This document shows positions 43,497 through 50,554 of a stretch of DNA of 64,000 nt, one piece after another. Position 1 is the stretch's first letter; each line of letters begins with the position of its first letter. The position numbers and the translations under genes were made by a program. Source of the DNA: Calothrix sp. NIES-2100 (GTDB taxonomy: Bacteria > Cyanobacteriota > Cyanobacteriia > Cyanobacteriales > Nostocaceae); assembly GCF_002368195.1 (NCBI RefSeq), contig NZ_AP018178.1, positions 4,684,721 through 4,748,720 of the forward strand. Reading direction: 5' to 3'. A model generated the notes under the pieces. It was not told the origin of the DNA. It saw nothing but the letters and a program-made list of their open reading frames with translations, and searched no databases.

Positions 43497-44864
43497 TCAA
43501 CTTGTAATGTCAAAGGCAAACGGCGGTAATGTCACCTCTACATCATCACCTAAACTTGCAGTTACAATAAATTTCTCATCCCAATTACCAACTAAACAAG
43601 TATATAAATAGGAATCGCGCTGTTGGGGATTAACACTCTGTTCTGTCAAAATCCCTGTTTTATCGCTGACGCGAAACTTGAAATTTTCCGGGAGAGTATT
43701 TGGGGAAGTAGCACCTAAAATTAATAGCAAGCTCCATAAATTTGGCTCGCTGACTGTCGAGGAATTCCATGCAACTGCATACAATCTTAAAGGAATTCCG
43801 GCTAAGAGAAAATTCTGATATCCACTCCTGGCTACTAAAGGTATTTCTAAACCTTGTGTTTGCAATTGGGATGCGATCGCCTCTAATTCCTCGGCTGGAC
43901 TGCGCATTTCTCTCAGAGGCGCTAATCTTGGTAATAATGTCCAAGCTAATGATTCTCCAATTTCATCTAATTCATCCCATAACCAGCGTCCTACATTGAT
44001 TGCTGGTTGGGTAATTAATTTAATTAAATCCCTGATAGATGCTGGTGATAAAGATGTTTCTAAAGGGGGATTTTCTAGATTTAAACTACTGATTTGTAGT
44101 TTATATATCCAATCAACTAATTCTGGAGAAGTTAAAACTGCACTTCCCTGTTGCCAATTTAAAATTTCCCAAAGTTCTATTTCCGGTGCTTGTAATTGTC
44201 GGAGTAATGTAACTAATTCGCCTTCCATCGCCGCTAATGTTTGCTGGCGATTATCTGGTATATTTGGTAAGGTGATAGAGTCTGGCTGTAAAGCGCGTAA
44301 ATACAACAATAAGCGGTTTGGGTCGTTGTCAAACCAATTTAAAGGTATTTCATAACTCCAATCTGGTTGGGTAGATATTGTCTGTAAAGTCTCGATATTT
44401 TCCATTAATTGGGGATAAGAGATAAATCCCCTGACTACCCCACATTCTTCTGATTCTAAAACTTCCACAAATACGTAAAAATGAGGAACGAATTCGGGAA
44501 TATTTACGACTATTCTAGATAAAGATATGTGTTCGTTCCAGGAAGTACCATTGGTAATTAGGCAAAGTTTAAAATTACCAACTTGGAAATTAGCAACATG
44601 AGGAATGACATTGGCTAAAGCAGGTTTACTGATTGTAGATTCTTCCCAATTAACTGTGAGGTTATCATCACGTTCTCCCAGCCATTTTTTCAAGACGAAT
44701 AACGCCAAAGCATTCAAGTAGGTTTGCCATTGTCGCCCATCATCGGGGATGTGGCGACTAAGTTCTATGGATTGATTAATTGCTTCAGCATCAAGGCTAA
44801 TGGTTTCAGTCGGTAAGCGTTCAAATTCAAATGACACGGGTAAAGTATTCATAGTTTTTGTCAA
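43497..44864 (-). CDS. DUF1822 family protein
   Basis: This 455-residue soluble protein of the cyanobacterial DUF1822 family contains QTYLNALALFVLKKWLGERD (about 43-62), NFQVGNFKLCLITNG (about 92-106), FYVFVEVLESEECGVVRGFI (about 128-147), and a C-terminal beta-sandwich-like part (LVARSGYQNFLLAGIPLRLY; SLLLILGATSPNTLPENFKF). The function is unknown. It starts 24 bp after the stop of the sigma-like gene on the same strand, and the two are probably one operon. Pairing with a sigma-like factor suggests an anti-sigma or effector-sensing role, which is inference only. Confidence 0.8.
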   Translation of the reverse strand: MTKTMNTLPVSFEFERLPTETISLDAEAINQSIELSRHIPDDGRQWQTYLNALALFVLKKWLGERDDNLTVNWEESTISKPALANVIPHVANFQVGNFKLCLITNGTSWNEHISLSRIVVNIPEFVPHFYVFVEVLESEECGVVRGFISYPQLMENIETLQTISTQPDWSYEIPLNWFDNDPNRLLLYLRALQPDSITLPNIPDNRQQTLAAMEGELVTLLRQLQAPEIELWEILNWQQGSAVLTSPELVDWIYKLQISSLNLENPPLETSLSPASIRDLIKLITQPAINVGRWLWDELDEIGESLAWTLLPRLAPLREMRSPAEELEAIASQLQTQGLEIPLVARSGYQNFLLAGIPLRLYAVAWNSSTVSEPNLWSLLLILGATSPNTLPENFKFRVSDKTGILTEQSVNPQQRDSYLYTCLVGNWDEKFIVTASLGDDVEVTLPPFAFDITS

Positions 44865-44888
44865 ATGTCAATAGTCTAGAGTCAAGGG

Positions 44889-46292
44889 TTAAGAGTTGAG
44901 AGAATTATTATTTAATTTTTGGCAAAGTCTTTGAGAGAAATTACTCATGGGGACAGTATTTTGCATACTGACGGCTTCAATTTCTGCTTGGTTGATTAGA
45001 TTGGTAATTTGTTCATTGAGTGCATCGATAATTTGCTGATCTAAGTTGGCTAAACGCTCAGGTGTGGAGTATTCTTTTGCTAGTTGTTTCACGGCTTCCC
45101 GTAACTTTGCTAATGTCTGATGTTGGACATCGGCGCGGAATTCTTTGAGTTTCAATAACCGGGTTACTTGATATTGAGCATCTAAGCCTAATTGTTTGGC
45201 GATCGCACTCATTGATAATCTCTGACAATGAAATAATTGTAGTGCTAGGAGAAATTTATTTGCTTGGTCTAAATCTTTCTTTTGCAGCTTGTTTACACGG
45301 GATTTTGTCACCTCATCTAAGGCGGAATCTAAACAAGTCAAAATTTGTTGTTTATATAATTTTAAAAATGCTTGTTCATCATCAATATCTGCGAGCATAT
45401 TTCCCGGATTAGGAGCAGCCAGTTGATCAATATAGGCATAATTTTCCTTTAAATTTAAATCTAAAGATTCCGTAGGTAAAAAACCCCCTCTGACATGAAT
45501 GCGATACTGTCGGAGCTTGTCGGCTAACTTTTGTAATTGTCGTAGCACATTTTCTGGAGATAAGCGATATATGGTTTTATGCTCGAAAAATTTAGCCATT
45601 TGCTCTAATTGTTGAGTTGTCGGTGGTTGGCATTTTCCTCTGCTTCCTTTAGCTAGTTGTTGCCAGCGTTCAGCACGATATATTTTGTGATAAGCTACGA
45701 GTAATTTTTGGGCTTGGTCAATTTCTGGTGGTGTGAGGTAATGAAATTCACCTAAGATTTTGGGTAATTGTTTCGGTTGGGTATCATTTAAAATTGCCCA
45801 ATCTCTGACAAGATACAATCCACACTCTAAAAGAAAGGTTTCCAGTTCATCGTGCTGTTTGAACTTCCGGCTTGTCCATGTAGTCAAAAGGCTTTTTTCG
45901 GGGTCAAATGTTTGTAAAATTTCTCTAGCAAAGGATTGATAGCCTGTTGATGGTTGTAAACTACCATCGTCATCAAGAACATAAGCGAATAAATCCCGTT
46001 CAGTAAATCCGTGAAAATCCCCAAATTGTCGGGCGAGGTTTAAACAAGCCTGTTCAATTAGCCAGGAGATAAAACAGAGTAAACAGCGTTGAGCTAATAA
46101 ACTTTGCTCTGGGTGAGGATGGCGAGATAATTCCAGTAATCGCTGCTGGATTGCTGTGTCTGCAACTTCATCTATATTTGTTAAGTCTGCAAAAGTAGCA
46201 GCAAAAAAGGATTTGGCATTTTCCAGTTCTTTGATTTTGCGATCGCCTGTGCCATCGAGTGTGACTAGTGTCCAGTATTTTAACTTGCTCAT
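44889..46292 (-). CDS. Sigma-70-like factor of the cyanobacterial DUF1822/CHASE2-linked type
   Basis: This 467-residue protein has an N-terminal helical block (about 60-170) resembling divergent sigma region 2: LLCFISWLIEQACLNLARQF, FGDFHGFTERDLFAY, ILQTFDPEKSLLTTWTSRKF and LECGLYLVRDWAILND. A middle helical region follows (180-330) and a C-terminal helix-turn-helix (about 370-400: LSMSAIAKQLGLDAQYQVTR). It lacks the classical sigma-70 motifs, so the call depends on remembered annotation of this family. Its own upstream region carries the island motif, which would fit autoregulation. It is the best candidate for the factor that reads the TGCATACCCCC motif (hypothesis). Confidence 0.65.
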   Translation of the reverse strand: MSKLKYWTLVTLDGTGDRKIKELENAKSFFAATFADLTNIDEVADTAIQQRLLELSRHPHPEQSLLAQRCLLCFISWLIEQACLNLARQFGDFHGFTERDLFAYVLDDDGSLQPSTGYQSFAREILQTFDPEKSLLTTWTSRKFKQHDELETFLLECGLYLVRDWAILNDTQPKQLPKILGEFHYLTPPEIDQAQKLLVAYHKIYRAERWQQLAKGSRGKCQPPTTQQLEQMAKFFEHKTIYRLSPENVLRQLQKLADKLRQYRIHVRGGFLPTESLDLNLKENYAYIDQLAAPNPGNMLADIDDEQAFLKLYKQQILTCLDSALDEVTKSRVNKLQKKDLDQANKFLLALQLFHCQRLSMSAIAKQLGLDAQYQVTRLLKLKEFRADVQHQTLAKLREAVKQLAKEYSTPERLANLDQQIIDALNEQITNLINQAEIEAVSMQNTVPMSNFSQRLCQKLNNNSLNS

Positions 46293-46430
46293 TATTAATT
46301 ATGTCTGTTTAATTATTAGTGAACTCCAAAACATAAATTATCCCAATTTTTGAACTCAACACTACTATTCCTCCCCCCTGCTCGCGCTTCGACTTCGCTC
46401 AGCGCTCCCCTGGATTCGAGCCGTTATTGA

Positions 46431-46461
46431 TTCTTAACTCTGGGCGCGTTGGGGATATGCA
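46431..46461 (-). promoter_or_regulatory. Island promoter motif, sigma-like/DUF1822 operon
   Basis: On the minus strand TGCATATCCCC (46461-46451), 10 nt, GAGTTAAGAA (46440-46431), about 140 bp before ATG 46292. One mismatch (T for C) in the first box relative to most copies. Confidence 0.65.
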
Positions 46462-46651
46462 GTTTTTTGGGCGGCTAGAGATATGAGTTTTCTGTAAAGA
46501 ATTTCCCAAAATAAATTATTCAATCTTGTGGGGTGGGCGTCTCGCCCGCCCGATCGCCTTTGGTCTTGGGCGGACAAGATGTCCACCCCACAAGAAAAAT
46601 TTTATGTTTTTTAGTTGGAAGTCCCTAAAGTTTGGGCTTGACGTTGAAAGT

Positions 46652-46684
46652 TGCATACCCCCCACCCTGCTGGGAGTTATATAA
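46652..46684 (+). promoter_or_regulatory. Island promoter motif, TPR-CHAT 2
   Basis: TGCATACCCCC (46652-46662), 11 nt, GAGTTATATAA (46674-46684). It lies about 285 bp before ATG 46969, with a dispersed palindromic repeat in between. Confidence 0.65.
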
Positions 46685-46716
46685 AAGTAAGCCATCAAAT
46701 AACCGGCTTGCTAACA

Positions 46717-46811
46717 GTCATTGCGAGCAAAGCGAAGCAATCCCAGCCCCTGCGATTGCTACCCTTCGGGAAGGCTTCGCCTACATTCCGCTTCGCTCCA
46801 TTCGCAATGAC
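46717..46811. repeat. REP-like palindrome (GTCATTGCGA family)
   Basis: GTCATTGCGAGCAAAGCGAAGCAA (from 46717) and its inverted partner GCTTCGCTCC...TTCGCAATGAC (to 46811) enclose a second small hairpin. This is a well-known dispersed cyanobacterial repeat. A 9-bp tandem of CATAATT(CA) at about 46936-46965 directly precedes the TPR-CHAT 2 start. Confidence 0.8.
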
Positions 46812-46968
46812 AATTAAATAACGCTGGTATTGTGGTTAATTTATGCCAAAACTTAGCCAAATTTATCAAATCTTTAGCATTTTTACTCAGCCAAAAAGCA
46901 TAACTTAATTACTTAAGCCCCATCCACTCTTAACTTCATAATTCATAATTCATAATTCATAATTCCTC

Positions 46969-49527
46969 ATGCGTTTTCACAAAATTGCTCTAAGTTTCCT
47001 CGCCCTAGTTATCGCCACAGCTTCCACACCGATAACTTTCAGCCCAGAATCGCCAGGAGAGTTACAAGTACTGGCGCAAACACCACAAGCGCGGAAAGCC
47101 GAAGCTGATAGACTGTTTAACCAAGGTAGTCAGCAGTTTGATACCAGTCAATTTGAAGCAGCATTGCGATCGTGGCAACAAGCACTGATTATTTATCGAG
47201 AAATCAAAAACCGTCAAGGCGAAGGTGCGGCGCTGGGTAATCTCGGTCTTGCTTACGATGCATTGGGAGACTACCCAAAAGCGATTGATTACCACCAGCA
47301 GTTCTTAGCGATCGCCAAAGAAATTAAAGATAGACTAGGCGAGGGTACGGCGCTGGGTAATCTCGGTATTGCTTACCATGCATTGGGAGACTACCCAAAA
47401 GCGATAGAGTACCAGCAGCAGAGATTAGCGATCGCCAAAGAAATTAAAGATAGACTAGGCGAGGGACAGGCGCTGGGTAATCTCGGTAATGCTTACTATG
47501 CATTGGGAGACTACCCAAAAGCGATTGAGTACCACCAGCAGACATTAGCGATCGCCAAAGAAATTAAAGATAGACTAGGCGAGGGACAGGCGCTGGGTAA
47601 TCTCGGTCTTGCTTACGATGCATTGGGAGACTACCCAAAAGCGATTGAGTACCAGCAGCAGAGATTAGCGATCGCCCGTGAAATTAAAGATAGACTAGGC
47701 GAGGGACAGTCCCTGGGTAATCTCGGTCTTGCTTACGATGCATTGGGAGACTACCCAAAAGCGATTGAGTACCAGCAGCAGAGATTAGCGATCGCCCGTG
47801 AAATTAAAGATAGACTAGGCGAGGGACAGTCCCTGGGTAATCTCGGTCTTGCTTACGATGCATTGGGAGACTACCCAAAAGCGATTGAGTACCACCAGCA
47901 GTTCTTAGCGATCGCCAAAGAAATTAAAGATAGACTAGGGGAGGGACAGTCCCTGGGTAGTCTCGGTCTTGCCTACTTACAGTTGGGAGACTACCCAAAA
48001 GCGATAGAGTACCAGCAGCAGAGATTAGCGATCGCCCGGGAAATTAAAGATAGACTAGGGGAGGGACAGTCTTTAAACAATCTAGGACTTGCTTTCTACA
48101 AACAAGGTAATCTCAGCGCCGCAGAGACAACTTTGTATGAAGGAATTAAGGTTCAAGAATCTCTGCGAGGTAAAAAGTTAGTTGATACTAATAAAGTCTC
48201 ACTTTTTGACACCCAAAGCAGCACCTACAGAATTTTACAAAAAGTCCTCATCGCCCAAAATAAAACTGATGCTGCTTTAGAAATTGCCGAACGCGGTCGT
48301 GCTAGGGCGTTTATTGAGTTGTTAGCATCTCGTGTATCTACTAATAATAAACAGGCAAATAAATCATCCGAACCACCGACAATTGCCGAAATTCAACAAA
48401 TCGCCAAACAGCAAAATGCCACTCTTGTACAATATTCAATTATTGGTGATGATTTCAAAGTTGCTGGTAGACAACAATGGAAAGAATCAGACCTCTATAT
48501 TTGGGTTGTCAAACCTACAGGTGAAGTCACATTCCGCAAAGTTGACCTGAAAACCCTATGGCAAAAAGATAATACCACTTTAAATGAATTAGTTAGCAAT
48601 AGTCGTATAAACATTGGTGCTGGTAGGGGGCGCGGTGGTATTATCGCCCAAGTAAATCCTGATGCTGCGAAAGTTCAAAAGCCATTACAAAAACTGCATG
48701 ACATTTTAATTAAAGATATCGCTGATTTGTTACCAAAAAATCCTAATGATAGAGTTATTTTCATTCCCCAAAGTTCTTTATTTCTTGCACCCTTCCCAGC
48801 CTTGCGTGATGAGCAAGGTAAGTACTTAATTGAAAAACATACCATTCTGACTGCTCCAGCGATTCAGGTGTTAGATTTTACTCATCAATTAGGCGCAGGG
48901 AGACAAACTAATTATCATAATGCCTTAATTGTCGGTAATCCTACCATGCCTTTAGTGTCTACGGAACCGGGTAAAGCTGCAACACAGTTAAGTTCACTAC
49001 CAGGTGCTGAACTTGAAGCAAAAACTATTGCTAAGATGTTAAAAACTCAGGCGATTGTGGGTAAAGATGCGACGAAAGCCAATATCTTGCAACGTTTATC
49101 AACAGTCGATGTGATTCATTTAGCTACTCACGGTTGGGCGGATGATAACCGGGGTTTGGGTAGCTGGATTGCTTTTGCACCATCTCTTAATGATGATGGT
49201 TTACTCAAGGCTGAGGAAATTTTAGATTTAAAAATCAATGCTCAATTAGTAGTTCTCAGTGCTTGTGAAACGGGGAAAGGGAAACTTTCGGGTGATGGGG
49301 TGATTGGGTTGTCGCGTTCTTTGATTTTGGCGGGGGTTCCGAGTGTGTTGGTGTCGTTGTGGCAAGTACCGGATGAACCGACACAATATTTAATGGTGGA
49401 GTTTTATCGGAGTTTGCAAACTCAGCCCGATAAGGCGTTGGCGTTGCGTCAGGCGATGTTGAAGACGAAGGAGAAGTTTCCTTCCCCCGGCGATTGGGCT
49501 GCGTTTACGCTGATTGGGGAAAGATAG
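46969..49527 (+). CDS. Secreted TPR-CHAT protease 2
   Basis: This 852-residue protein has a signal peptide (MRFHKIALSFLALVIATAST, about 1-25), seven almost identical 40-residue TPRs (about 84-365; consensus LGLAYDALGDYPKAIEYQQQ), a linker and a CHAT domain (about 550-852) with H721 in IHLATHGWAD and C766 in VVLSACETGK. The end GVPSVLVSLWQVPDEPTQYL is family-typical. Its repeats differ in sequence from those of TPR-CHAT 1, so the two should recognise different partners. The 120-bp DNA units include a HIP1-like GCGATCGCC in each copy. Expressed from its own motif-bearing promoter. Confidence 0.93.
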   Translation: MRFHKIALSFLALVIATASTPITFSPESPGELQVLAQTPQARKAEADRLFNQGSQQFDTSQFEAALRSWQQALIIYREIKNRQGEGAALGNLGLAYDALGDYPKAIDYHQQFLAIAKEIKDRLGEGTALGNLGIAYHALGDYPKAIEYQQQRLAIAKEIKDRLGEGQALGNLGNAYYALGDYPKAIEYHQQTLAIAKEIKDRLGEGQALGNLGLAYDALGDYPKAIEYQQQRLAIAREIKDRLGEGQSLGNLGLAYDALGDYPKAIEYQQQRLAIAREIKDRLGEGQSLGNLGLAYDALGDYPKAIEYHQQFLAIAKEIKDRLGEGQSLGSLGLAYLQLGDYPKAIEYQQQRLAIAREIKDRLGEGQSLNNLGLAFYKQGNLSAAETTLYEGIKVQESLRGKKLVDTNKVSLFDTQSSTYRILQKVLIAQNKTDAALEIAERGRARAFIELLASRVSTNNKQANKSSEPPTIAEIQQIAKQQNATLVQYSIIGDDFKVAGRQQWKESDLYIWVVKPTGEVTFRKVDLKTLWQKDNTTLNELVSNSRINIGAGRGRGGIIAQVNPDAAKVQKPLQKLHDILIKDIADLLPKNPNDRVIFIPQSSLFLAPFPALRDEQGKYLIEKHTILTAPAIQVLDFTHQLGAGRQTNYHNALIVGNPTMPLVSTEPGKAATQLSSLPGAELEAKTIAKMLKTQAIVGKDATKANILQRLSTVDVIHLATHGWADDNRGLGSWIAFAPSLNDDGLLKAEEILDLKINAQLVVLSACETGKGKLSGDGVIGLSRSLILAGVPSVLVSLWQVPDEPTQYLMVEFYRSLQTQPDKALALRQAMLKTKEKFPSPGDWAAFTLIGER

Positions 49528-49858
49528 TTTGTAATTCGTAATTCGTAATTAAGAGATTGCAAAATTATCCCAATTTTAAAAAAGAATGTGACAAATGGGT
49601 AGGGAACATTGCTGTGCCCTCCGAATGATTTATCTGTTGCCAACATTATTCCCAATTTCATTAAAATAGCAGGTTATTACGTTTGCATTCCTTATATAAT
49701 TCGTGATTCGGAATACTCGCCAAAGCTAGACAACAGGTTGAGGGCACAACATTGTTGTGCCCCTACAAATATCTGTGGCAATGATGTTCGCGTTTATAAG
49801 TTTTGCTTAAGTAATTGCATAAAAATATAAGCATTTATAGCAATTGCGAACTCAAAAG

Positions 49859-50110
49859 CTATTTCGGATACTACAATTGCCATTTTTGATAATACAATTG
49901 CCATTTTTGATACTACATTTGCTATTTCGGCGAACTCAATTGCTATTTCGGCGAACTCAATTGCTATTTCGGCGATCGCAATTACTACATTGGGAAACCC
50001 AAAAGCTATATTGGCAAACCCAAAAGCTATATTGGCAAACCCAAAAGCTATATTGGTGTAAGCAATTACTATATTGGGAAACCCAATTACTATTTCTGCG
50101 AACTCAAATG
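49859..50110. repeat. 21-bp-period minisatellite, 12 units
   Basis: Twelve units of 21 bp follow the pattern CTATTTCGGCGAACTCAATTG with variants such as CTATATTGGCAAACCCAAAAG. One plus-strand frame (ATG 49844 to 50131) stays open and reads heptads such as LLFRRTQ and KLYWQTQ. No ribosome-binding site precedes it and heptad composition is odd (Trp/Arg rich), so expression is doubtful. It lies in the 1-kb gap between TPR-CHAT 2 and the subtilase. Period and openness match the array at 25400. Confidence 0.85.
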
Positions 50111-50193
50111 ATGCGGCGCTACAGCGAGTAATACCATTTTACCCAAACCCTGATACATATAGATTTCGCGTGGGGGCACGGCATTGCCCATTG

Positions 50194-50375
50194 GTGTCAA
50201 CTTAAGTCAAAACGCTTATTCCACGGGCATTTTACCCCACCCCTCAATCCCCTCCCCGCTTGCGGGGAGGGGAGGTTTTGCGTCAGCAAAGCCGGGGTGG
50301 GGTGACGCGGATCATGATGGTAAGCGAGTGAGTTGAAAATCATGTCTTGGTAAGGGTTTCACGTTAAGTTGACAC
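50194..50375. repeat. MITE-like element, GTGTCAACTTAA family (copy 4)
   Basis: GTGTCAACTTAA (50194-50205) and TTAAGTTGACAC (50364-50375) are perfect 12-bp terminal repeats enclosing the G/C-rich core. Its flanks, GGCATTGCCCA on the left and TGGGCAATGCC on the right, are themselves the two arms of another dispersed hairpin, so it inserted into an older repeat. Confidence 0.85.
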
Positions 50376-50493
50376 GTATGGGCAATGCCATGCCCCTACC
50401 AGCATATTTGTATCATGATTAAAGTGAAACGGTATAACAGAGTTGCGGATTTTAGTTTTAGCTGCGTTGGAAATTTGAAGATGTTTTTCTGAG

Positions 50494-50526
50494 TGCATAC
50501 CCCCTCACCCTTCAGAGATAAGTATC
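50494..50526 (+). promoter_or_regulatory. Island promoter motif, subtilase gene, with RBS-masking hairpin
   Basis: TGCATACCCCC (50494-50504), 10 nt, GAGATAAGTATC (50515-50526). Right behind it TCTCCAA (50525-50531) can pair with TTGGAGA (50541-50547), which contains the GGAG ribosome-binding site of GTG 50555. This could limit translation; that is inference. Confidence 0.7.
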
Positions 50527-50554
50527 TCCAACACCAAAAATTGGAGAAATCTTT

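Noticed and set aside
49859..50110. CRISPR-like array or expressed heptad-repeat protein
   Set aside because: No spacers between the 21-bp units, and the 95-codon frame has no ribosome-binding site and an odd Trp/Arg-rich composition.
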